Assembly: GCF_900107765.1 (NCBI RefSeq)
Contig: NZ_FNQY01000011.1
Coordinates: 62,001 to 126,000 of the forward strand
Direction: 5' to 3'
Origin: Arachidicoccus rhizosphaerae
GTDB taxonomy: Bacteria > Bacteroidota > Bacteroidia > Chitinophagales > Chitinophagaceae
DNA length: 64,000 nucleotides
The number at the start of each line of letters is the position of its first letter. Within the stretch, counting starts at the first letter, position 1. Positions 8,562-18,757 of the stretch are shown one piece after another. Under the pieces are notes generated by a model. It was not told where the DNA came from, ran no database searches, and saw only the letters and a list, made by a program, of their open reading frames with translations. The position numbers and the translations under genes were made by a program.

Positions 8562-10961
8562 TTACCAATTCAGATCCGGTTGCAGCCTTTTGGGTAAAAG
8601 ACGCTCCAGGTTAATGGAAAAACGAAGCCTTTGGGCAAAGCCTCCCAGATCTCCCATAGACTTATAGGTATCTTTGTAAATCTTGCTGTAGAGTACCGGC
8701 ATATATATCGTTACCGCCTCTTTTAAAACACTGACCTGCAGGCCGGCGTCATATAAAAAGCGGCCGGCCGCCGGGTTTTCCGACCATAAGCCGCTATAAG
8801 TCCCCAGATCTAAAAATACCCGGACAGGCATTTTAAAGGGCAATACAGAGAAAGGATTTATACCGGCCGGGATATCGGAAGTCAGGTTAATGGCCGCCAG
8901 CCAGTCATCTGTCTGCCCTACCGGATCTGATAAATAAGGCGTGGAGACTTTAAAAAAACCGCCACCCGTTGTCATCTGCTGACTCATCCAGCCCTGGTAA
9001 GCACTGCGGCCTATAAAATAATCGCTATAGGTAAAGTCTTCTTTGCCGACTGGACCGCTCAGATTAAAAAAATAATTTTGAAGATTATAACTGCTTTGAA
9101 TGTTTTTATCCTCCAGATAGAAGAATTTACCGGCGTAACCCCTGATGGCAAGGCCTGCCCCGGAAGCGTCATAATTTAAAAAATAATCTCCCCGGACCGC
9201 CAGGCGCAGGAACTGATCCGTACCCTGCAGCACAGCGTTTACCGCATATGGATAAAGCACCCTGTCGTTATTAAAACCGCCGCTTAATTCACCGATGGTC
9301 GTGGTTGTTTTATGAATGCTGAGCTGATCCTCACTGGCAAACCAGCTATCCTTATTTAATATATATGCCCTGGCCGACAATGACCAGGTCTTATCCGAAT
9401 CATGATGGTCCGGCATCCATTTATACCTAAGAGACGGCACGATTCTTAACAGCCGCATATCTGCGCCCTTAATCATGGCGCCTGTCCCGTCGGAAAAATC
9501 ACTATAGGCATTGAACCCGTAACGGGACGCCGTGACACTGATCTGCCACTTATCAAAGGGACGCCTTGCCGTATAACTTAATTTACCCAGACCGCTGAGC
9601 GTATGATCATGCGTACTGTATAAAGGAGCCAGTAAAAAATTAAAAGCGGTGGACGGCAGTCCGTAGTTATGAATCAGCACCCCTGGCATCCATTTGTCAT
9701 AATCATTATATCCCAGGGCGGGACTGAAGCTCAGATAGCGGTAAATATCCGCCTGTCTGGCGTTGAATAAAAAAGCAGGCTTTAAAGGCTTTGGACCGGA
9801 GCTATACGCACCTATGCGGGCGGCTGTCATCTCCGCCCATAGGCTATCCGGGCGGGCGGGCCTTTTGCCTTTGAGCGGACCCGGTAAAAGCCGCTCAAAA
9901 AACTGCCCGGGATCCGTAGTATAAGCAGCTGCATCTTGATCCTGATCCTGATCTTTATTTCGATTTCGGTTCAGATCCGGATTGAAATTAGGTCCTGCAG
10001 TAATACCGCCGTTTTCAAGGCTGCCGCCTTGCTGTAGCAAGGCTAATGCCCCGTGGGGATCCATGGTAAAATGATAACTTCCCTGGTTACCGGCACTCCT
10101 GTTCAGTTCACCATTACCAGTAGGCTCCAGCTTTTGCCCGTCCAGATAAAGGGCCGCCTCCGAAGGGATCATCAGATGTATTTCAGCCTGCGCTAGCCGG
10201 TCTCCGGTCTTTTCTATTTGAATAAACCAGTCTTTCAGATAACTTACGCCGTCTGTATAGCCCAGATCTTTAATTCTTTGGGGTAAACGAAGCGTAAAAG
10301 GCGTCTCCAACAGGATACTGTCCCCCGGTAGCAGTGGCGCGGGCAGCGTTAACATCAGCAGCTCTTTGGTACCGGACGTTGTCAGATCAGAGAGCTGCAA
10401 TGACGCCTGGTTATGGATACCACTTTTTCCCTGCAAAGAAATATTCAGTCCGCTGATACCGCCCAGTTGATCCGGGCCTGCAAAATACAGTCTTGTATCT
10501 CTTTGCTTTAACAGATCTTCTGCCAGCCGGGTACTATCGCTGCTGTAGCCGTTAGGGTACAGCCTTAGCATAAGGTTACGTACCGGTCGCGCGCCCATAT
10601 TCACCATCTGAATACGTTCCATGACATCCAGCTGATGGGGGCGGATAGTTCCGGCAGCACCCGTTGGTTCATACCTGGCATAAATTATATAGCGAACCTG
10701 CAGGCCCTTTTCCAATGCCTCTTCTATGGACGGCTGACCGGGCCTCAATTGTCCTTTGGTCTTAAGAGCTGACTGCGCCCGGGCAGACAAAAAAAACACC
10801 TGCAGACTTAACAGTAAAAGCAGGGGCAAGCCTCCGGCTTTAGGCCATAACCGGGCCACTTTTTTGTAGGCGGAAGAGCTCTTTACAGCACCTGATACCA
10901 CTTGCTGTATTCTCTTTGCCAATGCCTTGCCATCTGTATGGATCCATTCCCTTGTTGTCAC
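8562..10961 (-). CDS. Outer-membrane protein with M1-peptidase N-domain, catalytic domain missing
   Basis: This protein of about 799 residues begins at a GTG (10961); no in-frame ATG precedes the signal peptide, so the start is uncertain. A hydrophobic signal segment ends near ARAQS (residues 48-63). Residues about 75-320 resemble the N-terminal beta-sandwich of Bacteroidota M1 aminopeptidases (MVNMGARPVRNLMLRLYPNGY, LLPGDSILLETPFTLRLP). The HExxH zinc-binding domain that should follow is absent. Instead there is an Asn/Asp/Gln-rich spacer (NRNRNKDQDQDQD) and then a region of about 430 residues rich in aromatic beta strands, starting FSPALGYNDYDKWMPGVLIHN and looking like an outer-membrane barrel. 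It probably precedes the FemAB-like gene in an operon. Likely a non-enzymatic surface protein; function unknown. Confidence 0.6.
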   Translation of the reverse strand: MTTREWIHTDGKALAKRIQQVVSGAVKSSSAYKKVARLWPKAGGLPLLLLLSLQVFFLSARAQSALKTKGQLRPGQPSIEEALEKGLQVRYIIYARYEPTGAAGTIRPHQLDVMERIQMVNMGARPVRNLMLRLYPNGYSSDSTRLAEDLLKQRDTRLYFAGPDQLGGISGLNISLQGKSGIHNQASLQLSDLTTSGTKELLMLTLPAPLLPGDSILLETPFTLRLPQRIKDLGYTDGVSYLKDWFIQIEKTGDRLAQAEIHLMIPSEAALYLDGQKLEPTGNGELNRSAGNQGSYHFTMDPHGALALLQQGGSLENGGITAGPNFNPDLNRNRNKDQDQDQDAAAYTTDPGQFFERLLPGPLKGKRPARPDSLWAEMTAARIGAYSSGPKPLKPAFLFNARQADIYRYLSFSPALGYNDYDKWMPGVLIHNYGLPSTAFNFLLAPLYSTHDHTLSGLGKLSYTARRPFDKWQISVTASRYGFNAYSDFSDGTGAMIKGADMRLLRIVPSLRYKWMPDHHDSDKTWSLSARAYILNKDSWFASEDQLSIHKTTTTIGELSGGFNNDRVLYPYAVNAVLQGTDQFLRLAVRGDYFLNYDASGAGLAIRGYAGKFFYLEDKNIQSSYNLQNYFFNLSGPVGKEDFTYSDYFIGRSAYQGWMSQQMTTGGGFFKVSTPYLSDPVGQTDDWLAAINLTSDIPAGINPFSVLPFKMPVRVFLDLGTYSGLWSENPAAGRFLYDAGLQVSVLKEAVTIYMPVLYSKIYKDTYKSMGDLGGFAQRLRFSINLERLLPKRLQPDLNW

Positions 10962-11012
10962 AGTCGTAGTTTAAAGTGAAGCGCTTCATATAGAGCGCAT
11001 TGGTGATTACCG

Positions 11013-12440
11013 TTATTTGCCCTTCCCCAAAAATATAATTTTTAGTGTATGTAATATAATCTTAAAATCAATCAGCAAAGAGGCATTCTCGATATACATT
11101 AAATCATATTTCATTCTTTCCAGCATCTCCTGCACGCTGGAGGCGTATCCGAAACGCACCATCCCCCAGGAGGTAAGCCCCGGTTTTACCTTCAGCAGGT
11201 ATTTATAATAGCGGTTATGGATCATCATCTGATCAATAAAATACGCCCTTTCCGGCCGTGGGCCCACCAGGCTCATTTCTCCTTTGAGGACATTGATAAA
11301 CTGTGGTAATTCATCCAGACGCCAGCGGCGCATGACTTTTCCCCAGGAGGTGATGCGCTGATCATCATCACTTGACAGCTGCGGCCCGTTTTTTTCGGCG
11401 TCCGCCACCATCGACCTGAATTTATAGATCTTAAAAGGCTGTCCTTTAAACCCGATCCGCTGCTGGGAATAGATGACGGTACCTTTGGTGGAAAAATAAG
11501 TTCTGATGGCCACAAAAAGCATAACCGGACTCAGCGTCACAATGGCCAGTACCGAGAACACCTTATCGAGGGCCATTTTCAGATTGTACTGCCAGTCCAC
11601 CATGACCGTGGTATTTATGGTGATAAAAGGGGCGTTCAGCACATTGGATGTCTTAACAGACCCCTTGATGATATCCAGGTCCTCCGCTACAATGCGGATC
11701 AGTACATCATGTTCGCTGAGGATGCTGATCAAAGGCTGCATCATCTGGATTTCATCTTCTTCCAGGGCTACGATCACCTGGTCCACCCGGCAGGTTTTCA
11801 TCAGAAAAGCAATATCTTCCACAATACCCAGCTTTTTGATCTTGGTTTCCAGGGTGGCCGTCACAGGAGAGTTGCCAAAACTGGTGGTCAGAAAGCCTAC
11901 AATGCGGTAGCCCAGGTTCTTGTAAAAATCTTCCACGGAATAAAAGGCCTTTAAGGCTTTAAACCGGTTGCCAACCAAAAGCGTGGAAAAGAAAAATTCT
12001 CCGGATTTCATTTTTTGTTTGGCCCACCGCAGCTGCATTCCCCTTACAAAAAAAGTCAGTGCGAGCTGCAGCCACCAATAGAGGAAAAAGATTTTAAAAT
12101 GATAGCCGTAATCCTCCTGATCCCTTAAAAAGAGCACGAAAAAGATAACCAGACACCCGAAGAGTGTCTGGAAAAAAGTGATAAAAAATTCGTTTAATCG
12201 GGATTTTTCAAAAATAGAATACCGGTAAGCCCCGGTAATGGAGAACAGCAGCATCCAGAAGGCAAATACGAACAGTGATTTCAGCAGTTGTGGCATACCA
12301 AACAGTCCTGCGCCATGGATATGCAGCTGACCGGAGCGCACGACGGCCACTAACACCCAAACCAATAAAACGGACAAGAAATCTAATAAAAAATAGTAGG
12401 TCTTCGCTCTGTTTTTTAATATTAGGGATTTCTCATTCAT
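11013..12440 (-). CDS. Polyprenyl glycosylphosphotransferase (WcaJ/exopolysaccharide initiating enzyme)
   Basis: This 475-residue membrane protein has about four N-terminal helices (residues 15-135), a CoA-binding-like middle domain (about 145-255), a further helix near 290-310, and the C-terminal bacterial sugar transferase domain (FKGQPFKIYKFRSMVADAE ... RRWRLDELPQ ... GEMSLVGPRPER). It would load the first sugar-1-phosphate onto undecaprenyl phosphate to start capsule, exopolysaccharide or O-antigen synthesis. It lies 36 nt downstream of a Gfo/Idh/MocA oxidoreductase on the same strand. No other polysaccharide genes are next to it. Confidence 0.9.
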   Translation of the reverse strand: MNEKSLILKNRAKTYYFLLDFLSVLLVWVLVAVVRSGQLHIHGAGLFGMPQLLKSLFVFAFWMLLFSITGAYRYSIFEKSRLNEFFITFFQTLFGCLVIFFVLFLRDQEDYGYHFKIFFLYWWLQLALTFFVRGMQLRWAKQKMKSGEFFFSTLLVGNRFKALKAFYSVEDFYKNLGYRIVGFLTTSFGNSPVTATLETKIKKLGIVEDIAFLMKTCRVDQVIVALEEDEIQMMQPLISILSEHDVLIRIVAEDLDIIKGSVKTSNVLNAPFITINTTVMVDWQYNLKMALDKVFSVLAIVTLSPVMLFVAIRTYFSTKGTVIYSQQRIGFKGQPFKIYKFRSMVADAEKNGPQLSSDDDQRITSWGKVMRRWRLDELPQFINVLKGEMSLVGPRPERAYFIDQMMIHNRYYKYLLKVKPGLTSWGMVRFGYASSVQEMLERMKYDLMYIENASLLIDFKIILHTLKIIFLGKGK

Positions 12441-12476
12441 GCATAAGGTATAGGCTATGCACGTACCACTGAATCT

Positions 12477-13472
12477 CTACTGGAGTGCAATTGCGTTATT
12501 ATTTCCAATCTTTTCCAGAATCTTATGAGCGACTTCCATGGCCAGATAGCCATCGATCTCACTCACAATAACCGGTTTTCCGTTTTCAATTGAATTAATA
12601 AACGCAGAAAGCTCCTCTTTTATTGCATTCGTTTCCAATATTTTGGGGTTGGCAATGGCGATGGTCTTTTTCTTCCCGTCGGCCACATCTATATCAAAGC
12701 TAAAGGCATCCTGATCATGATCGCCCTTCATTTTAATGATTTCCGTCTTTTTCTCCATAAAATCGATCCCGATATAGGCATCCTTTTGGAAAAGGCGGAT
12801 CTTACGCATTTTTTTCATGCTGATTCTGCTGGCCGTCAGATTGGCCACACAGCCGTTGTTGAACTCAATGCGTACGTTGGCAATATCCGGGGTGTCCGTC
12901 AGCACGCAGACGCCGCTGGCGGAGATATGTTTGACATCGTTTTTAACCAGGCTCAGAATAATATCCAGATCATGGATCATCAGATCCATGATCACGCTGA
13001 CTTCCGTCCCTCTCGGGTTAAACTGAGCCAGTCGGTGCACCTCTATAAACATAGGGTTTAAACTGTATTTGCGGGCAGCCACAAAAGCCGGGTTAAAACG
13101 CTCTACATGCCCCACCTGTACTTTTACATTGGCTTCTTTAATCATCTCAATCAACCGCTTGCCTTCTTCCAGGGTATAGGCCAGCGGTTTTTCCACAAAT
13201 ACATGCTTGCCGTTTTTGATGGCCAGCTCACACATCTCAAAATGATGATTGGTCGGTGTCACAATATCTGCAATATCAATGGCTCCGATCAGCGCTTCCG
13301 GCGACTCAAATCTTTTCAGTCCATATTTCTCGGTAACTTCCGCCGCGGTCTGGTCATGGGGATCATAAAAACCCACCAGCTGCGCATTTTCTATCTCCAG
13401 CCAGTTATTAATATGAAACTTGCCTAAATGTCCGGCGCCAAAAACGCCGACTTTATATTTTTTATTATACAT
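12477..13472 (-). CDS. Gfo/Idh/MocA family NAD(P)-dependent oxidoreductase
   Basis: This 331-residue protein has an N-terminal Rossmann fold (VGVFGAGHLGKFHINNW, residues 8-24), the EKPLAYTLEEGKRLIE segment near 95-110 that carries the conserved Glu-Lys-Pro, and the family C-terminal alpha/beta domain. Members oxidise or dehydrate sugars, often UDP-sugars. The position just upstream of a sugar-phosphate transferase suggests a nucleotide-sugar substrate, which is inference only. The start is the ATG at 13472. Confidence 0.85.
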   Translation of the reverse strand: MYNKKYKVGVFGAGHLGKFHINNWLEIENAQLVGFYDPHDQTAAEVTEKYGLKRFESPEALIGAIDIADIVTPTNHHFEMCELAIKNGKHVFVEKPLAYTLEEGKRLIEMIKEANVKVQVGHVERFNPAFVAARKYSLNPMFIEVHRLAQFNPRGTEVSVIMDLMIHDLDIILSLVKNDVKHISASGVCVLTDTPDIANVRIEFNNGCVANLTASRISMKKMRKIRLFQKDAYIGIDFMEKKTEIIKMKGDHDQDAFSFDIDVADGKKKTIAIANPKILETNAIKEELSAFINSIENGKPVIVSEIDGYLAMEVAHKILEKIGNNNAIALQ

Positions 13473-13677
13473 GTTCTATTGCTATAAAAAATCGTAAAAA
13501 CAAAAAGTAAATCAGTACCCCTTTTTCGCTCCTTTACCCCTTTTGCTTTTACGCTGTTTTCAAATTTTTAGGCCAAAGAATTTTTGGTGACGGTATATCC
13601 TGCCACCAATTCCCCGCCTGCATGACCGGTCAAAAATACGAACGTCCTCCCTTGCCAGGCTTGTCACCGCCTGCCGG

Positions 13678-15204
13678 CTACTTTTTACGTCTGCCACCCA
13701 GTCCCAGCGCCCCCATAATGCTACGGGTAATATATCCGGTAATGGTGACGGCCGCGGTCCTGGCCGCTGATTTTACAATGGGGTTGCTGAAAAATCCGCC
13801 ATCCTCTTTCTTTTGCGCCTTCGGTTCAGCAGGTGCAGGCGCCCCAGCCGCCGTATTGAGTTTTTCCGTTAAAATCTCATAGGCGCTTTTCTCGTCTACC
13901 ACATTTGCATATTTAGCCACCAGTTTGCTGGAAGACACTACCTGATCAATCTCTGCCGGGCTTAAAATATCCATCCGGCTTCTGGGAGAACAAAGCAGGG
14001 TATGCACCAGCGGCGTAGGGATGCCTTTTTCATTGAGCATGGTCACCAGCGCTTCACCAATACCCATCTGGGTTAACAGATCATCTGTTTTGTAATAACT
14101 GGTTTCAGGAAAATTTTCAGCGGCCGTTTTAATGGCCTTTCTGTCGTTAGCCGTGAATGCACGCAGTGCATGCTGCACTTTTAAGCCCAGCTGGCTTAAA
14201 ATAGGTGCCGGTACATCCTGCGGATTCTGGGTACAGAAGAAAATGCCAATGCCTTTGGAACGTATCAGTTTGATGACGGTTTCTATTTTCTCTTCCAGGG
14301 CGTTAGTGGCTTCCTGGAATAGCAGATGCGCTTCATCAATAAAGAGCACCAGCCTTGGCAGATCCAGATCTCCCTGTTCCGGACTGCTGGCATATAACTC
14401 ATCCAGCATCTGCAGCATAAAGGTAGAGAACAGTTTAGGTCTGTCCTGAATATCCGTTACTCTTAAAATATTAATCATACCCTTGCCATCACTGGTGGTA
14501 CGCATCAGATCGGCCACCTCAAAGCTGGGCTCATCAAAAAACAGATCTGCGCCCTGGCCCTGCAGTTCAATTACTTTTCTTAGGATGATCCCGGTGGAAG
14601 AAGTAGAGATTTTACCGTAAGACTTCTCTATTTCGGCTTTACCCTCATCGCTGATATACTGTAACAGTTTAATTAAATCCTTCAGTCCTACCAGTGGCAG
14701 TTTCTGATCGTCGGCATACTTAAAGATAACGGCTACCAGAGAGCTCTGCGTTTCATTCAGGTCCAGGATTTTACTGATTAAAATCGGTCCGAACTCGCTC
14801 ACCGTCGCTCTGAGCCTTACCCCCTTTTCATTACTTAAGGAAAGGAACTCCACCGGAAAAGCCTTGGGCTGATAATCCAGCTCCAGGACCTCATAGCGTT
14901 GCTTGATTTTATCATTTTGTGCACCGGCGGCAGCCAGTCCGCTTAAGTCTCCTTTAATATCCATCAGCATCACGGGTACGCCGGCATCACTTAAAAATTC
15001 ACTGATGGTCTGCAGGGTCTTGGTCTTACCTGTCCCTGTCGCGCCTGCAATCAGCCCGTGCCGGTTCATCATTTTCAAAGAAAGGTTGACGTCCGCTCCG
15101 GGTACGGCTTTGCCATCCAGCATACCGACGCCTATTTTTACCGATGCGCCCTTAAATTGATATCCTGCTTTTACTGTCTCTACAAACTGATCTGTACCTG
15201 CCAT
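13678..15204 (-). CDS. HerA-like / DUF853 ATPase
   Basis: This 508-residue P-loop ATPase has Walker A GATGTGKT (Lys60), Walker B LVLFIDEAHLLF near 290, and the sensor-like FFCTQNPQDVPAPILSQLG. This is the DUF853 branch of the HerA-FtsK superfamily, often annotated as a bipolar DNA helicase HerA. The C-terminus carries an Ala/Pro-rich linker and a Gly-rich tail ending in Gly-Gly-Arg-Arg-Lys-Lys. It is not next to a NurA nuclease, so a HerA-NurA role in DNA end resection is not supported. Single gene. Confidence 0.85.
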   Translation of the reverse strand: MAGTDQFVETVKAGYQFKGASVKIGVGMLDGKAVPGADVNLSLKMMNRHGLIAGATGTGKTKTLQTISEFLSDAGVPVMLMDIKGDLSGLAAAGAQNDKIKQRYEVLELDYQPKAFPVEFLSLSNEKGVRLRATVSEFGPILISKILDLNETQSSLVAVIFKYADDQKLPLVGLKDLIKLLQYISDEGKAEIEKSYGKISTSSTGIILRKVIELQGQGADLFFDEPSFEVADLMRTTSDGKGMINILRVTDIQDRPKLFSTFMLQMLDELYASSPEQGDLDLPRLVLFIDEAHLLFQEATNALEEKIETVIKLIRSKGIGIFFCTQNPQDVPAPILSQLGLKVQHALRAFTANDRKAIKTAAENFPETSYYKTDDLLTQMGIGEALVTMLNEKGIPTPLVHTLLCSPRSRMDILSPAEIDQVVSSSKLVAKYANVVDEKSAYEILTEKLNTAAGAPAPAEPKAQKKEDGGFFSNPIVKSAARTAAVTITGYITRSIMGALGLGGRRKK

Positions 15205-15360
15205 ATACTTACCGTTAAATTATATGATAAAAGTTATACTTACGCTTATGCTCGTTTATTTTTATTGGGACCGCCACGCAGTCCCTCTGACTTATGTATA
15301 AAAGTTCCTTGTAACCTGCCGCTCGCCCGGTGCTTTTACCTAAGAGCGGGCCGGTTATAC

Positions 15361-16188
15361 TTATAGCTTATGCACCTGCGTGGCACTGAGTTCTGCTCCG
15401 AAAAATCGTTTTGCATGGTGGTTAAAGGTCTCCGCTTTTTCTGTTGTATAAAAGCTGACCGACTGGCCCTGGGTGATGCGCTGTTCTATTTCCGGGTGGC
15501 GCTTAAGATAATCTGCCAGGCTCGCAGCCACAATTTTGCCCTGACTGATCACCCGGATATCCACCGGCATATATTCTTTGATTTTCTTTTCCAGTAAAGG
15601 ATAATGGGTACAGGCCAGCAGCACGGAATCTATTTTATCATCCTTTTTAAGAAGCAGATCAATATATTTTTTTATAAAATAATCTGTCCCCGGACTATCC
15701 TGTTCCCCGTATTCCACCAGAGGCACCCAGATCGGGCAGGCCTGCTGCTGTACCTTAACGGTGGGAAAAAATTTCTGGATCTCTAAAATATAAGAACCTG
15801 ATTCTACCGTACCCTGGGTGGCTAAAATGCCGATATTGCCTGCCTCACTCATATGTCCGATGACCTCACTGGTAGGCCTTACAATGCCCAGGACTCTGTT
15901 ATCGGGAGCCAGCCCGGGTAAATCATTTTGCTGAATGGTGCGCAGCGCTTTGGCAGATGCCGTATTACAGGCCAGGATAACAAGGGGGCAACCCTGCTTA
16001 AAAAACCATTTTACCGCTTCCAGCGTGTATTCATAAATTGTTTCAAAACTCCTGGAGCCATAAGGTGCTCTGGCGTTATCACCCAGATAAATATAATCAT
16101 AGTCCGGCAATACAGCCCTTATCTGACTAAGTATTGTCAGGCCGCCATATCCAGAGTCAAATATTCCTATTGGACAGCTTGTTTGCAT
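15361..16188 (-). CDS. murI: Glutamate racemase
   Basis: The protein is 275 residues from the ATG at 16188 (MQTSCPIGIFDSGYGGLT). It makes D-glutamate for peptidoglycan. The two catalytic cysteines of the Asp/Glu racemase family are seen in LVILACNTASAKALR and VLLACTHYPLLEKKI, with the N-terminal GIFDSGYGGL and the YLGDNARAPYGSRS motif. A TATATTTG -7-like box ends 4 nt before the ATG and no ribosome-binding site is seen, so the mRNA may be leaderless. An upstream GTG extension to 16239 is unlikely. Confidence 0.95.
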   Translation of the reverse strand: MQTSCPIGIFDSGYGGLTILSQIRAVLPDYDYIYLGDNARAPYGSRSFETIYEYTLEAVKWFFKQGCPLVILACNTASAKALRTIQQNDLPGLAPDNRVLGIVRPTSEVIGHMSEAGNIGILATQGTVESGSYILEIQKFFPTVKVQQQACPIWVPLVEYGEQDSPGTDYFIKKYIDLLLKKDDKIDSVLLACTHYPLLEKKIKEYMPVDIRVISQGKIVAASLADYLKRHPEIEQRITQGQSVSFYTTEKAETFNHHAKRFFGAELSATQVHKL

Positions 16189-16192
16189 AAAC

Positions 16193-16200
16193 CAAATATA
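16193..16200 (-). promoter_or_regulatory. Putative -7 element (TATATTTG) for murI
   Basis: On the minus strand TATATTTG matches TAnnTTTG and ends 4 nt before the murI ATG at 16188. Confidence 0.45.
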
Positions 16201-16285
16201 GTCAGAACAAAGCAAATCAACCGCTATAATTATGCACACTGAAGCGCATACACCATACAGCTGACGCTGCCCTGTCCGGCGCTTA

Positions 16286-18646
16286 CTATTTTTTAATAGA
16301 CGCTTTGTTTGCCTTGCCCTTTTTTACCGATAAGGATTTAATCAGTACCGGCAATAGTACCAGATTGGTCAGGGTGGCTACCGCCAGGGTAAGCGACGTT
16401 AACCAGCCCAGACTCTCGGTGCCTGCGAACTGACTAAAAATAAAGATAATAAAGCCCGCTACCAGGACCAGCGAGGTATAGATAATGCTGATACCCGTAT
16501 GGGTAATGGTCTGCTTAAGTGTACGGTCTACATCACCGTTTAAATGAGGCAGTTCCTGCTTATAATTGATTAAGAACCGAATGGTTACATCGATGGCGAT
16601 GCCAAGGGCCACACTAAAGACCAGCACGGTGGAAGGTTTAATGGAAATACCCAGCCAGCCCATTACTCCTGCTGTTACAATCAGCGGGATGATATTGGGG
16701 ATGAGCGAACAAAACAGCATCCTTGTGGATTTAAACAGATACAGCATCGCCAGTGCGATTAAAATAAATGCCCAGAAAATGCTTTCTCCCAGTCCTTCAA
16801 TGATATAGGCGGAGCCTTCCAGGAAGGTCACAGTAGAACCGGTAAAGGTGACTTTATAATGCGCCGAATCAAAGATCTTATCTGCTTTGTGGCGGAAGCT
16901 GTCCAGCATTACCGGCAGCCTGGTGGTGCCCACATCTTTCATATTCACACTGATTCTGGCCACCTGTTTATTTGAATCAATAAAACGGCTCACCATGGAG
17001 CTCAGCGCACTGCTTTTGGCCTGCGCGTCTTTTGACTGCTTGCTGATGGCCTTGATATAATTCCCCATAAAAGGCACTTCAAACTGCGTCAGCACTCCAT
17101 AATAAGTGCTGTCTCCTTCATAAAAAGCCTGGCGTGCAAATTTCAGCGCACTAACAAAAGAGAGGGGCTTGGCGACACCTGGCTGCGCTGCCAGATAACT
17201 GGAAAAACGGTCAATTTTCTCGATGGTACTCAGATTACGGAATAGTCCGTTTTTCTTTTTACTGTCTACCACCACTTCCAGTGGCATCACCCCGTTAAAA
17301 TTCTCTTCAAACCATTTCAAATCCGTGTAGATTTTATCAGAGTGCGGCAGGTCGTCCACCACATGGGACACTGTTTTCATCCGAAGGGTACCCAGCACCG
17401 CTGCCACCAGCAGTACAAGAGTTACTCCGTAGACATATTTTACATGGTAGAATGCCCACTTTTCAATTTTAATCAGGACCCTGGTTAAATACTTATTATC
17501 CAGATAGCGCATGTGAGCGGCTTTCGGAGCCGGCAGCATACTGAGCACCGAAGGAATAAAAATCAGCGATATGATAAACAGCACCATGATATTGATGCCG
17601 GCTACCACCCCGAATTCTTTAAGTAAATCACTGCTGGTGAAGGCAAAAACCGCAAATCCGATGGCAGCCGCAATATTACAGAACAGGGTAACAATACCCA
17701 TTCTGCCCACCATCACAATGATTGCCTGATATTTGTTGGCCTTCTCTTTATAGACGCTATGATATTTATTAAAAAAGTAAATACAGTTAGGAATACCGAT
17801 GACCACGATCAGCGGCGGGATGAGCGCCGTCAGCAGGGTAATCTTATAACCAAAGAGTACCATGGTCGCCACGCTGAATATCACCCCCATGGCCACTACG
17901 GCAAGACTCATGATCATCGCGCTGAAGGACCTGAAAAATAACAGCAGCGTAATGGCCGACAGTAAAAAAGACCCTAACAGAAAATAATTCAGCTCATGCG
18001 CAATCTTATCTCCTACCGTGGTACGGATATAAGGCAGGCCGCTGACATGCACCTGGATGCCGGCATTCTTTTCAAAAGCTTCGATGGGCTTCATAATGCC
18101 CGCAATGATATGGGTTCTTTCCTTGCTGTTGATCAGGGTATCATTAAGAGATACGGCAATCAGATAGGCATTTTTTGCCGGATTATACAGCAGCCCCTGA
18201 TAGAATGGCAGATTTAAAAACTGCTGACTATTACTGTCCAGCTGCGCCTGATCCGAATAAGGAGCATGGAAAATCGCTTCCGGTTTAAACTGCTGCAGGC
18301 TGTCGTTTTTAATCAAATCAACGGCCGTCGGAATACTTAAAATACCTGTCACCCCTCTGGCAGCCTTAATCTCATTTTGCAGGGCAGCAATCTGATTAAA
18401 GGTCCCCTTTTCAAAATATTTATCGGAATGGATGCCCACTACCACTGTATTGCCATCGCGGCCAAAAGTCTTTAAAAACTGCTGATAGTCCTTATATTTT
18501 TGATTATCAACAGGGATGGCTTTAGAAAACTCATAGCTCATTTTAATATCTTTGGCCACATAACCCATAATAAGGGTGGCCACGGCCAGTAGGGATAAAA
18601 GCAAAATACGCTTTTTTATAATCCACTTTCCGAGTCTATACCACAT
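16286..18646 (-). CDS. RND superfamily (MMPL-type) exporter
   Basis: This 786-residue membrane protein has the tandem-repeat RND layout: one helix at 13-30, a large extracytoplasmic loop (about 40-215), five or six helices at 220-380, a helix near 405, a second loop (about 430-620), and the last helix bundle (about 625-770). It is of the hydrophobe/MMPL group that exports lipids or hopanoids, and no membrane-fusion or TolC-like partner is adjacent. The substrate is unknown. It is probably monocistronic, ending 98 nt before the murI start region. Confidence 0.85.
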   Translation of the reverse strand: MWYRLGKWIIKKRILLLSLLAVATLIMGYVAKDIKMSYEFSKAIPVDNQKYKDYQQFLKTFGRDGNTVVVGIHSDKYFEKGTFNQIAALQNEIKAARGVTGILSIPTAVDLIKNDSLQQFKPEAIFHAPYSDQAQLDSNSQQFLNLPFYQGLLYNPAKNAYLIAVSLNDTLINSKERTHIIAGIMKPIEAFEKNAGIQVHVSGLPYIRTTVGDKIAHELNYFLLGSFLLSAITLLLFFRSFSAMIMSLAVVAMGVIFSVATMVLFGYKITLLTALIPPLIVVIGIPNCIYFFNKYHSVYKEKANKYQAIIVMVGRMGIVTLFCNIAAAIGFAVFAFTSSDLLKEFGVVAGINIMVLFIISLIFIPSVLSMLPAPKAAHMRYLDNKYLTRVLIKIEKWAFYHVKYVYGVTLVLLVAAVLGTLRMKTVSHVVDDLPHSDKIYTDLKWFEENFNGVMPLEVVVDSKKKNGLFRNLSTIEKIDRFSSYLAAQPGVAKPLSFVSALKFARQAFYEGDSTYYGVLTQFEVPFMGNYIKAISKQSKDAQAKSSALSSMVSRFIDSNKQVARISVNMKDVGTTRLPVMLDSFRHKADKIFDSAHYKVTFTGSTVTFLEGSAYIIEGLGESIFWAFILIALAMLYLFKSTRMLFCSLIPNIIPLIVTAGVMGWLGISIKPSTVLVFSVALGIAIDVTIRFLINYKQELPHLNGDVDRTLKQTITHTGISIIYTSLVLVAGFIIFIFSQFAGTESLGWLTSLTLAVATLTNLVLLPVLIKSLSVKKGKANKASIKK

Positions 18647-18757
18647 AGTGTATTAATTAAAGTCAAAATTGTTGGTTGGGTAGCTGCAAAAATGCCGCGT
18701 GGGTAAAGTTCGCTAGAAAATGTAGAAAAAAGACCATTTTCCCGGTAAATCCGCGGA

